This document shows positions 8,577-16,884 of a DNA stretch of 64,000 nucleotides, one piece after another (the stretch's first letter is position 1; each line of letters begins with the position of its first letter). Source of the stretch: an uncultured Scytonema sp. (GTDB taxonomy: Bacteria > Cyanobacteriota > Cyanobacteriia > Cyanobacteriales > Nostocaceae); NCBI GenBank assembly GCA_937873135.1, contig CALMVQ010000089.1:25487-89486 (forward strand). Direction: 5' to 3'. Both the position numbers and the translations under genes were made by a program. The notes under the pieces were generated by a model. It ran no database searches. It was not told where the DNA came from and saw nothing but the letters and a program-made list of their open reading frames with translations.

Positions 8577-8688
8577 ATGACACTCAAAGAGTTAGAACCA
8601 CAACTGAAGAGCCCTAACCCCAAACGAAAAAGCCCACGCAATTCAATTACTCATGATGATCGGCTGGGGAAGGAGAATAAATGAATAG
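8577..8688 (+). pseudogene. decayed antitoxin-type fragment
   Basis: Begins MTLKELEPQL and, after a one-base shift, continues LTPNEKAHAIQLLMM. This is the N-terminal pattern of the small cyanobacterial antitoxin-like proteins that open with a T-x-KELExQ...EKAxxIQLL helix pair. It runs into the start of the next gene and has no C-terminal half. A second fragment of the same family lies at 14306-14395. Family membership is inferred from pattern only. Confidence 0.4.
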
Positions 8689-9925
8689 CCCGGATGAGTT
8701 AGTTTTGATATTTGACCGCATCATCAACGGTAGTCTGGATGAAAAAGATATTTCTATACTCAGACAATGGCTCAGTTCGCACAATACTCAGAATCTAGTG
8801 CAGTTGGGGAAGTACAACGTTAACATAGGTGAAGGAAAGGAAATACACATTGGCGATCGCATCTATCAGGATATCGATGCCGAAATTATCAAGACGGCTA
8901 TCCGAGAAGTATTGCAAGAGCAGGGCATTGGGGAAAAATTACTTCATAAAAATGACCAAATCTCTCTTCCTTCTAGTTTTTCTCCTCAAACTACAAATGA
9001 GACGTTTGCGGCCACAAATAATCTACAACAGCAACTCATTCCACCAGCACCGCCAACGCTTACCACTTTCGAGTTTGAAGTGGTGACTGTAGATGCTCAA
9101 GGCAGAAAAACTAAGCGTTCCTGTAAACAAGCTGAGTATTTTACAGAAAATCTGGGCGATGACGTTGTACTGTCTATGATTTCCATCCCAGATGGTAAAT
9201 TTCAAATGGGAGCACCCAAAGATGAAGAAGCATCCCTTGAAGATGAACGTCCCCAACATCTAGTGACTATAAAACCCTTCTTTCTAGGTAAATATCCCAT
9301 TACTCAGGCGCAGTGGAGAGCGATCGCCACAAAAGCGAAAATCAAATGGGATCTCAAGACTGATCCATCTTACTTTAAAGGAGATAACTTACCTGTAGAG
9401 TGGGTTTCCTGGCATGATGCACAAGAGTTTTGTGCGCGACTATCAAGAAAAACAGGACGAACGTATCGGTTACCCAGTGAAGCTGAATGGGAATATGCTT
9501 GTCGTGCCAGAACAATAACACCATTCCATTTTGGTGAAACAATCACGACAAATTTGGCTAACTATTGTGGACAAGATCGAAAAATCAATCGTCGTTTGTA
9601 CAAAGGGACTTACGGTAATGAGCCTCATGGAGTTGATCGCCAACAGACTACTGAAGTTGATAGTTTTCCAGCTAATGCCTTTGGACTATGCGATATGCAT
9701 GGGTTAGTATGGGAATGGTGTGCTGACAATCAACACCAAAACTATCAAGGCGCACCATCAGATGGTAGTATATGGGTAAATGGAGAAAACTCTGAATCTC
9801 GAATCTTGCGAGGTGGTTCTTGGAATTCCCATCCCCAGATTTGCCGTTCCGCGTTTCGTTCTCTTGATAACCCAAGCAACAGCAATAACCAAACTGGCTT
9901 TCGAGTTGTTTGCTCTTTTATATAA
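8681..9925 (+). CDS. EAD-like domain plus FGE-sulfatase (SUMF1/PvdO-type) protein
   Basis: 414 aa; AAGGAG lies 8-13 nt before the ATG. Residues 1 to about 90 (ELVLIFDRIINGSLDEKDI, QLGKYNVNIGEGKEIHIGDRIYQ) look like an effector-associated domain of the EAD10 type, a death-domain-like adaptor found in bacterial conflict systems. Residues about 160-414 are a formylglycine-generating-enzyme-like C-lectin fold: MISIPDGKFQMGA, HLVTIKPFFLGKYPITQAQW, RLPSEAEWEYACR, LCDMHGLVWEWCAD, RILRGGSW, NQTGFRVV. In this setting the FGE domain probably binds a ligand or peptide instead of making formylglycine. No sulfatase is nearby. EADs usually pair with a partner carrying the same domain; I saw no second copy in the window. 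Confidence 0.8.
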   Translation: MNSPDELVLIFDRIINGSLDEKDISILRQWLSSHNTQNLVQLGKYNVNIGEGKEIHIGDRIYQDIDAEIIKTAIREVLQEQGIGEKLLHKNDQISLPSSFSPQTTNETFAATNNLQQQLIPPAPPTLTTFEFEVVTVDAQGRKTKRSCKQAEYFTENLGDDVVLSMISIPDGKFQMGAPKDEEASLEDERPQHLVTIKPFFLGKYPITQAQWRAIATKAKIKWDLKTDPSYFKGDNLPVEWVSWHDAQEFCARLSRKTGRTYRLPSEAEWEYACRARTITPFHFGETITTNLANYCGQDRKINRRLYKGTYGNEPHGVDRQQTTEVDSFPANAFGLCDMHGLVWEWCADNQHQNYQGAPSDGSIWVNGENSESRILRGGSWNSHPQICRSAFRSLDNPSNSNNQTGFRVVCSFI

Positions 9926-10000
9926 ACGCCACAATTGTTTACTATGATTAAATTCAAGAGATTATTCATAAATGTGTTTATTTGATATTGGGATGTGTGA

Positions 10001-10363
10001 GTGAATCAGTTATGCAATGAGGAGATTTACCAAGAAGTTGGTAAAATAGTCGCAAATTTTGACCTATACAAATGTGACGAATGCGCTACTGCTGTGATGC
10101 AGTGGTTAAAAGAAAATGGGATCTCCGGAAGAATTATTACAATTCAAACAGCTTTTGGTGAGGATTATATAATTAGTACACGTCTAGAAAAGCAGGGAAT
10201 AAGCGATTCAATTACACTAAATGGGATTCATTATGGTGTTGAGGTTCAAGAAAGAATATTTGATAATATTTCAGGTGAGGGATTGACTAGAGAGGATTGG
10301 TTCAATGATTTTCAATGCCCTAGCGGAGAATTTTTGATTTATTATTCGGATGAAGCTCTCTAA
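10001..10363 (+). CDS. papain-fold toxin 2 (Tox-PL-2)-like protein
   Basis: 120 aa, GTG start. Visible motifs are YKCDECATAVMQWLKENG, with a likely catalytic cysteine at the head of a helix, then IHYGVEVQERIFDN, with the likely histidine and an aspartate/asparagine, and LTREDWFNDFQC. This pattern fits the papain-fold toxin 2 family, small cysteine-peptidase-like toxins usually found at the ends of polymorphic toxins. Here it stands alone with no secretion or delivery domain, so it may be a cassette or an intracellular toxin. The next gene, 40 bp on, is the probable immunity partner. Confidence 0.6.
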   Translation: MNQLCNEEIYQEVGKIVANFDLYKCDECATAVMQWLKENGISGRIITIQTAFGEDYIISTRLEKQGISDSITLNGIHYGVEVQERIFDNISGEGLTREDWFNDFQCPSGEFLIYYSDEAL

Positions 10364-10403
10364 CTCAATAGTTAGATAAATTATAGATGAGAGGTTATAG
10401 GAA

Positions 10404-10772
10404 ATGAGCAAATTATTTGAGACTTTGCAAAAAATAAAAACAAAACCAGGGATGTATATTGGACGAGCTTCTGTCAGCGATTTGTTTCATTTTTTAGTTG
10501 GTTTCAAAACAGCTTTGAGAGAATTGGGGGTTGAAGCTACAAAGGAAGAAATGGATTTTTATCGGGAGTTTCAGCCTTGGGTACAAAAAAAATATCATGT
10601 GTCCACTTCTAATTCTTGGGCAAAGATAATTATGCTCTATTCTGGAAGCGAACAAGAGGGTTTTAATACTTTCTACAAGTTGTTAGATGAGTTTCAAAAC
10701 AGAAATAAAAGTTTAGATATGCCTCTGTTTGATGCAAAACCTTCTTCTGAGAACACGCAGATTCCTGCGTGA
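10404..10772 (+). CDS. probable immunity protein for the papain-fold toxin
   Basis: 122 aa. Begins with KLFETLQKIKTKPGMYIGRASVSDLFHFLVGF; the PGMYIG plus hydrophobic helix opening is seen in small immunity-type proteins of polymorphic-toxin loci. Then FYREFQPWVQKKY, NSWAKIIMLYSGSEQEGFNTFYKLLDEF. It lies 40 bp after the toxin-like gene on the same strand, the usual toxin-immunity order. The last codons overlap a small ACGCAG/CTGCGT inverted repeat. The assignment is by context and pattern. Confidence 0.5.
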   Translation: MSKLFETLQKIKTKPGMYIGRASVSDLFHFLVGFKTALRELGVEATKEEMDFYREFQPWVQKKYHVSTSNSWAKIIMLYSGSEQEGFNTFYKLLDEFQNRNKSLDMPLFDAKPSSENTQIPA

Positions 10773-10831
10773 TTTGTTTTCTCTTCCAAATCAGTCTTTT
10801 TCTAATACTGGGAAGGGAGTAATTATTAAGT

Positions 10832-13800
10832 TTACAATGACTGTTTAATAAATTCAGTAATATCTTCTGCCAACAATGAAATATTTGAAGAATCAGAAAG
10901 AAATACACTAGTCTCTCTACGTATTTGAACTGTTGGATTTACTAGCGATTTATAACAGAACTCTCGGTATGGATGAGACAGCCAGTTCCAACTTCCTACT
11001 ACTGCAAATTTATTATCCCAGAGCAAAATTCTTTGATTTGTTCCTCCACTACGCGAACGAATGAGACGCGAACCTAATAAATCTTTCAGCTTTTTTTCTA
11101 GTTGATTATCATTATCATCATTATTTATATCATTTCCATGCTCGTGACTAAGATATCCGTAAATTACCGTTACCTGAACACCTTTTTGCAAGGCTGATAT
11201 TATATTGTCAGCAAATTGTTTTGGTTCATCACCACGAAGCCAGGGAGTTACTATGATAAGTTCTTGTTCTACTTCCTGAAGTGATCTTCTAAAATATTCT
11301 AAATGGTCACAATCAAAAATCACAGAACTCGTAGAAGATTGATAAGGGTTTTCTATTTCAGGTTTGTACTCTAAAATAATTCCATGTTCTCGAATATGTT
11401 CCACAAGCTGACGGGTAAGGTTTCCTTTCTCTAGCCTGTGAATATTACCGACCAAAATAAATAGTTCTTTTGCTCTCGATACTGCAACATTAAGAAGGTT
11501 TGGTCGCTTGTTAATCCAATTAACATTATCTTGCGCTCGGCAAACCTTTGTAGACAAGATAATTACCTTTTTCTCGGCACCTTGAAAAGTGTGAACTGTC
11601 CCAACAGATTTTGGATATAATCCAGAGAACTTTTGATATAAATGCTCCTCTAATGCATTAGCATGAACTTTAAAGGGAGAAATAACACCTATATCTTCTA
11701 ATAAGTAACCTTGATTAAGCAAGTGCTGGATTAAATCAGATACAGCTGAAACTTCTTCCTCATTAACATTATTGTTGATTTTTCCTTCAACATCGTAAGC
11801 AATTAAGTTTGTTTGCAATAAAGAAGTAACTGGTTTTGTTTTTACCTCTAACCCATAGTTGGCGATCGCATCACAATACTCAATAATGCTAGGTTGACAG
11901 CGGTAATGTTCAATCAAACAAATACCTTGCCCCTGATTGTTCTTTTCTCCACTGGCACCGGCGGCACGATGATAGGTAGTAGCGCTGTATTCTTCTTCTG
12001 GGCTATAACGATGGTAATCAATATCAGTTAATCCGCGCTCGAGAAACGCTGTTTGACGATAATTCTTACGTCTTTGTTTGCTTAAAGTGATTACAGGCTC
12101 AATTTGCTGCGGATCTCCGACAATAATAGCTTTGCGCGATCGCACTAATAACGGAAACGTTTTATGCAGATCAATCATGCCAGCTTCATCTACAATTGTA
12201 CGGTCAACACATTCAGAAACCCAGGGGAGCATATTTCGGATGGAAAGTAATGTAGTCGTGATGATAGGAAACATTAAACTCACATTTTTAATATGCTCAT
12301 CCAAATTTTCTGCCATCTTGTCTTTATCTTTACTAGTTCCAGAAAGAACACTTGAATACAGTTTTAAAGAATATTTAACGCTCTCTTTATAACAAAGTGC
12401 TTGGTAAGTAAGAAATTCCCGCGATAGCTGAAATAACTCCTTGTGCTTGTCATGATAATTTTGATGAAAGGAAGCGTAAAAATCCTCTATTGAAGTAGCC
12501 AAGAAGTTTTCCAAGGAAGTTAACTCTTCTTGAAGATTATCTTTTTCTCGTTTTCTACTAACTATATTTATAGAAATTTCTTGTAATTTTCCTTGTACAC
12601 TTTTTAGCTCATCTGCATTTTTTAGTCGTTCTGTAACCAACCGTGCTTCCTGAATAAATTCGCTGTGAGTATTGGGATTTCGTACAGGGAAAGGAGTACT
12701 GAACGTATTTTCAATTGCTGACTCGCAAGCTAAAACTGCCTTTGTTATAATGTGTTTTGCCGTTTTCCTCGTCACCCAGCGCCATAAACGCATCCACCAA
12801 GGTAATGTTCCTGAGGGTAACTGTCGTGCTGCATTATCAAAGCGCAACTTAATTTTTTGATATGCTTCTATTGGAAGTTGTTCATACTCTGCTAATTGTG
12901 TTGACCGTAGCTGATATTGAGTTCTGGTTGATACTGCTGTTTCTAAATTATGTTGAAGTGTTTGTATTCTTTCTAAAACTTGAGGTAGTCTCTCTTCAGA
13001 TAAAGCTCTTTGGCGACGTTCTTCTAAATAATTAGACTCTTCAGCTATGAACTCATCCTTAATTTTTTTTATTTGCTGTTTTAAAGTATAAAAATCATTT
13101 TCATTAAAACTATGTTTTTCTAAAAAATCAAGTGCTTTCTGTATCGTTTCTACAGCACCTCCCGATGATTGTATATTAATTTTACTTCCTCCTTTGAGAT
13201 AGAGAAAATCATGTTTTAACGATTCATCGTTTAACCACTCATCTACTTTTTCAATAACGTTTTCAACTGCTTTATTGTTGGTGCTACTAATAACTATCAG
13301 ATTATTGGTATCCTTTTCTTTCTCAATCAATGTGAGTGCGCGTTGAGCTACCTGTTGAGCTATAAGATGAAGGATGAGGGTAGTTTTTCCAGAACCAGGT
13401 GGTCCTTGTACAGCCGTTATGGGTTCAGTTTGGGCGTGTTTCAGTGCTGTCAGTTGCGAGTTAGTGGGTGGATGGGTTGGGAAAGCACCCATGTAAGTAA
13501 CTTCATGTTTTGGAGGCTGAGGTACACCAAACAGATATTCATAAGCTGGATGTCCTTTTGACAAATTTTTTGAGCCTGATTTGATTTCTTTCAGGTCTTT
13601 CTTAAGGTTGCCAGAAAATATGCCTCCCTTAAACTTAAACAGGTATGCCTGCCGTATAATCTGCTTAGGAGAGCGACGAGGTATTATAACCTGCTGCATA
13701 CACTCCTCATAAGTTCCAAATTCTAGGTCAAAGGTTGTTTCGAGAAATGGTCGTAGCCCATCTTGGGTAATCAATTGCTCACGCTGTTCATCATCCAGTC

Positions 13801-14197
13801 CAAGGAAGGTGGCTAAGTTTTCTCCGGCTTCCAAGAGTTTCAAGTTATTTAGATGCCACCCTTGTTCTTGATGCTCTCCTTTAAGGATGGATGTAATATC
13901 CAAGCTAAACAAAGGACAAAGATAAGATTTTCTCTTTTCTACATCTAACACTTGCGGAAAGGACAAAGCCCACACTGCTTCCTGTTGACCTTTTTGCCCT
14001 TCAGTAACTATAACTTTTTTTCGTCGTAGCTCTAAAAAGGTAGCTTGCTCAATTAATACATGGTCGCCTACTATGCTGACACCGCGCTGTTTTATTGCAT
14101 CGCTATTGACTTCAATCTTGGCGTTACTGTAATCATCTAGAGCTATGTAATCGAACCATGCGTTGAGAATTGCATCTACCTTATGGGCTGCTTTCAA
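10832..14197 (-). CDS. Dna2/Upf1-type SF1 helicase with C-terminal PLD-like domain (Mokosh type II-like)
   Basis: 1,121 aa; TTG start with AGGAGGT just upstream. Residues 1 to about 170 are an N-domain shared with the stump at 8021. Helicase motifs in order: GPPGSGKTTLI (motif I), ISSTNNKAVENV (Ia), a ~300-residue coiled-coil insertion, TIVDEAGM (II), GDPQQIEPV (III), IEHYRCQPSI (IV), GTVHTFQGAEKKVII (V), LNVAVSRAKELFILVG (VI). The last ~180 residues form a PLD-like domain (IIVTPWLRGD, QVTVIYGYLS, RILLWDNKFAVVGSWNWLS). At the HKD position the usual H-x-K is N-x-R (TNQRILL), so nuclease chemistry may be lost or altered. Single-protein helicase-PLD fusions are the layout of Mokosh type II anti-phage proteins. 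Equivalence is inferred. Confidence 0.8.
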   Translation of the reverse strand: MKAAHKVDAILNAWFDYIALDDYSNAKIEVNSDAIKQRGVSIVGDHVLIEQATFLELRRKKVIVTEGQKGQQEAVWALSFPQVLDVEKRKSYLCPLFSLDITSILKGEHQEQGWHLNNLKLLEAGENLATFLGLDDEQREQLITQDGLRPFLETTFDLEFGTYEECMQQVIIPRRSPKQIIRQAYLFKFKGGIFSGNLKKDLKEIKSGSKNLSKGHPAYEYLFGVPQPPKHEVTYMGAFPTHPPTNSQLTALKHAQTEPITAVQGPPGSGKTTLILHLIAQQVAQRALTLIEKEKDTNNLIVISSTNNKAVENVIEKVDEWLNDESLKHDFLYLKGGSKINIQSSGGAVETIQKALDFLEKHSFNENDFYTLKQQIKKIKDEFIAEESNYLEERRQRALSEERLPQVLERIQTLQHNLETAVSTRTQYQLRSTQLAEYEQLPIEAYQKIKLRFDNAARQLPSGTLPWWMRLWRWVTRKTAKHIITKAVLACESAIENTFSTPFPVRNPNTHSEFIQEARLVTERLKNADELKSVQGKLQEISINIVSRKREKDNLQEELTSLENFLATSIEDFYASFHQNYHDKHKELFQLSREFLTYQALCYKESVKYSLKLYSSVLSGTSKDKDKMAENLDEHIKNVSLMFPIITTTLLSIRNMLPWVSECVDRTIVDEAGMIDLHKTFPLLVRSRKAIIVGDPQQIEPVITLSKQRRKNYRQTAFLERGLTDIDYHRYSPEEEYSATTYHRAAGASGEKNNQGQGICLIEHYRCQPSIIEYCDAIANYGLEVKTKPVTSLLQTNLIAYDVEGKINNNVNEEEVSAVSDLIQHLLNQGYLLEDIGVISPFKVHANALEEHLYQKFSGLYPKSVGTVHTFQGAEKKVIILSTKVCRAQDNVNWINKRPNLLNVAVSRAKELFILVGNIHRLEKGNLTRQLVEHIREHGIILEYKPEIENPYQSSTSSVIFDCDHLEYFRRSLQEVEQELIIVTPWLRGDEPKQFADNIISALQKGVQVTVIYGYLSHEHGNDINNDDNDNQLEKKLKDLLGSRLIRSRSGGTNQRILLWDNKFAVVGSWNWLSHPYREFCYKSLVNPTVQIRRETSVFLSDSSNISLLAEDITEFIKQSL

Positions 14198-14305
14198 AAC
14201 TACCTCCTGGTTGTTGTACTAACTTCAGCATCCTTATATACAACAGTTTGCCCAGATAATTCGGAAAGTTGACACTGAATTATATCTTTTTATTTATACG
14301 GTTTA

Positions 14306-14395
14306 TTAAGCTGTACTGAAATTAGGATGGATAATTTCTGCTTTTTCAGTTGAGGGTAGTGCGAGAATTTGATTTTCCAGTTCTTTGAGAGTCAT
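14306..14395 (-). pseudogene. 29-codon antitoxin N-terminal fragment
   Basis: Encodes MTLKELENQILALPSTEKAE, then IIHPNFSTA and a stop. The first ~22 residues match the opening helix pair of small cyanobacterial antitoxin-like proteins (KELExQILAL..EKAxII); the rest is missing. It lies about 110 bp upstream of the helicase start, on the same strand, so it could be a relic of the boundary at which the helicase gene entered. It is too short to be functional on its own as far as I can tell. Confidence 0.4.
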
Positions 14396-14680
14396 AGAAC
14401 ATCAAGACTTGTTCGGCCTTGGTTTAATTGTAGCCAAATGGTTAGGATGAAAGTTGGTAAATCCCTATAGGCAGGGACACACGAGTAAGGTGTTTCTTGT
14501 TTAGTGATCGGCAGTGAAGCGATCTGGCAAGCGATCGCTAAGAAACTAATTGACTGCTGCTTGTGCTTGCTGAACCCTGACTTGAGGAACGGTTTTCATC
14601 TGGTGAATTCTTCAAAAGTTTTTCAGCCTGATTGACTTAGTATCGCGCCCGTTTTGTAAACGCTCTCGGCTTTTTCAGGT

Positions 14681-14715
14681 TTATACGTCCAGTTTGAATA
14701 AATCTGGACGTATAA
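14681..14715. terminator. 12-bp perfect inverted repeat, possible terminator
   Basis: Arms TTATACGTCCAG (14681-14692) and CTGGACGTATAA (14704-14715) pair perfectly across an 11-nt loop. On the + strand a short T-run (CCTCTTTTT) follows. The nearest gene ending here is the minus-strand gene stopping at 14779, 64 bp away, for which the T-run is on the wrong side. It may be a bidirectional structure or just a repeat. The rest of the 14198-14778 gap holds the antitoxin fragment and no other gene I can support. Confidence 0.4.
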
Positions 14716-14778
14716 CCTCTTTTTAACGTGGGGGCGTTGTTTTAGAACTGCACCGCGCTCGCAATGCCTATCCGTTCT

Positions 14779-15237
14779 CTACTTGCTAAAAGTATCCTTG
14801 ATATTATCAATGGCGCGTTCAACAAAATTCTCTGTCTTGTCTACGGCTTCCTTAGTGTTTGCCGCATGACTTTCTGATCTTTCCTCGATTCGAGCGGCAT
14901 CTCTATTAGCTTTGCCTACAACATCATTGTCATTGCTTTTTGCCTCAACTTTATCAGCATTTTTGTTTGCAGTGTTCTTCAGTCTCTCTTTTGTATCGTC
15001 GATGAAGTTCCTGGATTGATCAAATCCTTCACTAGCTTTGTCTTTAACCTGATCGCCCAAATCTCCTGAGGCTATCAAGTTTACAGCAGGATTAGCCATT
15101 GCTGCTGTGTTCGAGAAAAATGCACCCTGCCAAACGAAGGCGATCGCCGACACACAGAACATAGTTGTAGCCAAAAAGCGTCCTAATCTCGTTAGCACTT
15201 TGGTCAAATGATTCAGTTTCATAGAATACATATCCAT
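14779..15237 (-). CDS. exported LEA-like small helical protein
   Basis: 152 aa. A basic N-terminus and hydrophobic segment (FLATTMFCVSAIAFVWQGAFF) ending in NTAAMANPAV look like a signal peptide cleaved after AMA. The mature part is hydrophilic and helical: QVKDKASEGFDQSRNFIDDTKERLKNTANKNADKVEAKS and further DKTENFVERAIDNIKDTF, with alternating charges like LEA or apolipoprotein-type proteins. It probably acts in the periplasm or thylakoid lumen in stress protection; this is inferred from composition. An in-frame ATG at residue 6 (15222) is an alternative start. Confidence 0.6.
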   Translation of the reverse strand: MDMYSMKLNHLTKVLTRLGRFLATTMFCVSAIAFVWQGAFFSNTAAMANPAVNLIASGDLGDQVKDKASEGFDQSRNFIDDTKERLKNTANKNADKVEAKSNDNDVVGKANRDAARIEERSESHAANTKEAVDKTENFVERAIDNIKDTFSK

Positions 15238-15391
15238 TTCTATTTAGCATCCTATTTTTACTTCATCTCGCTCATCAGCTAAATCTTTCTCTAGACTGAG
15301 GTTTTGCCGTCATAAGTTGTTAAACAATTCTGCTCGAGCCATAGATTCAATGAACGAACAAAATAAATTTGTTAACGACGACAATCATAAA

Positions 15392-15464
15392 TGGAGCTAA
15401 GCGGATTCGAACCGCTGACCCCCTCAATGCCATTGAGGTGCTCTACCAACTGAGCTATAACCCC
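15392..15464 (-). tRNA. tRNA-Ala (anticodon GGC)
   Basis: On the minus strand the sequence folds as a full cloverleaf: acceptor GGGGTTA/TAGCTCC with discriminator A, D-arm AGCTCAGTTGGTAGAGC, anticodon stem CCTCA/TGAGG with loop ATGGCAT giving anticodon GGC, and T-arm with GGTTCGAATCC. The CCA end is not encoded. It has the G3-T70 pair that marks alanine tRNAs. It is 73 nt long. Confidence 0.95.
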
Positions 15465-15557
15465 GCGCAGTGCATTCCCTATTATGCCTGACGGAATGAC
15501 TGTTTGTCAATAGTCCTTCCTAAGTAAAACTACTTAAAATTAACAATCATCCGCTAA

Positions 15558-15854
15558 CTACATTTTTAACAAATAGCTCATACAGTGACCCATCAGAAAG
15601 TAAACGACTAGCATCGCTGCCGCCGCAACTGCAACTAGTGTACCAGCTAACAACAGAGAAAATTCCTTACTTTGGACAGCTTTTTCTATCAGGTGCAACG
15701 ACCATGCCACGAGCGCTACATCAAAAACTAAAATAGGAATCAACATATATTGTAATATTTTTAAATTCTTGTTAATCAATATTAACACTGTTTTCAGAAA
15801 GTTGTGCTCAACTACTCGTTTATTTGTTTGGATAAGGATTTGCAAATCAAACAA
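15558..15854 (-). CDS. small two-helix membrane protein, unknown function
   Basis: 98 aa from a TTG start. Two hydrophobic stretches are clear: LQYMLIPILVFDVALVAWSLHLI (about residues 34-56) and LLLAGTLVAVAAAAMLVVYFLMG (about 67-89), with a basic N-terminus. This fits a small inner-membrane protein with both ends in the cytoplasm. No ribosome binding site is evident for the TTG; an ATG at residue 37 would fall inside the first helix and is less likely. I do not recognise the family. Confidence 0.45.
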   Translation of the reverse strand: MFDLQILIQTNKRVVEHNFLKTVLILINKNLKILQYMLIPILVFDVALVAWSLHLIEKAVQSKEFSLLLAGTLVAVAAAAMLVVYFLMGHCMSYLLKM

Positions 15855-15897
15855 TTATGAATTCTAATCAGAATTCTGTACCTAAAATCCTGATTTC

Positions 15898-16689
15898 CTA
15901 CTCACCTGATTGCAGATGGGAATACATTCGGACGGGACAGTCATGATCGCGTAAATAATTTTTAATTTCCACTATGCTTAACTCCCCGTAGTGCAAAAGC
16001 GATGCCAGTAAAGCTGCTTCAGCATGACCTTTTGTTAAGGCGGAGTGAATGTGTTCGCAGTTGCCAGCACCACCAGAGGCAATGACTGGAATGCTGGCAG
16101 TGAGTGCGATCGCGCTTGTTAAATCCAAGTCATAACCAGCTTTAGTTCCATCCGCATCCATACTTGTTATTAACAATTCTCCTGCACCTCTTTGTTCAAC
16201 TTCTTGCGCCCAAAGTAAAGCATCTAAACCTGTATTTTCTCTTCCACCCCGCACATAGACATCCCAACCTAAATTATGAGGATTTTGTCTGCGTTTAGCA
16301 TCAATAGCAACAACTATGCATTGATTGCCAAAGCGATCGCTAGCCCGATTGATAAAATCAGGATCGCGTACCGCCGTAGAATTAATACTAACCTTGTCAG
16401 CTCCTGCTCGTAAAAGATTTTTAACATTTTCTAAGGATTGAATCCCTCCACCCACAGTCAAGGGAATAAAAATCTGTTCGGCGGTGCGGTACACAACGTC
16501 GATGATCGTATTCCGGTCTTCATGAGTCGCTGTAATATCTAGAAACACTAACTCATCTGCACCCGCGTCGTTGTAAACCTTTGCCATTTCCACCGGATCG
16601 CCAGCATCCTGAAGATTCACAAAGTTAACTCCTTTGACAACCCTTCCTGCCTTAACGTCGAGGCACGGTAGAATTCTTTTAGCTAGCAT
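15898..16689 (-). CDS. hisF: imidazole glycerol phosphate synthase cyclase subunit HisF
   Basis: 263 aa (beta/alpha)8 barrel. HisF uses ammonia from HisH to turn PRFAR into imidazole glycerol phosphate and AICAR in histidine synthesis. Start [20 protein letters not shown] carries the first catalytic aspartate (CLDV) and VVAIDAK the second. Phosphate-binding glycines are visible in LTVGGGIQ and VIASGGAGN, and [18 protein letters not shown] is the family signature. HisH is not in the window, normal for cyanobacteria, where his genes are scattered. It is divergent from ruvB with a 195-bp shared upstream region. Confidence 0.97.
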   Translation of the reverse strand: MLAKRILPCLDVKAGRVVKGVNFVNLQDAGDPVEMAKVYNDAGADELVFLDITATHEDRNTIIDVVYRTAEQIFIPLTVGGGIQSLENVKNLLRAGADKVSINSTAVRDPDFINRASDRFGNQCIVVAIDAKRRQNPHNLGWDVYVRGGRENTGLDALLWAQEVEQRGAGELLITSMDADGTKAGYDLDLTSAIALTASIPVIASGGAGNCEHIHSALTKGHAEAALLASLLHYGELSIVEIKNYLRDHDCPVRMYSHLQSGE

Positions 16690-16884
16690 AAGTAGTTTTA
16701 CACTCCTGCGTCATCTCCCGAAATTTAAATTTTAGATTGGAGAGTGTAGTTTCTACCGAAAATTTTCATACCTGATTAGGGGAATGCGGGAGTGGAGGAA
16801 AAGGAGGACAAGGAAGACAAGGAACATTTAGAATAATTTTCTCCCCCCTCTCTCTAAAAAAAGTTCTATAGTAAAAGCGAAATT

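Noticed and set aside
15392-15464. The tRNA-Ala gene as an integration site for a genomic island
   Set aside because: No integrase and no repeated copy of the tRNA 3' end was seen on either side within the window.
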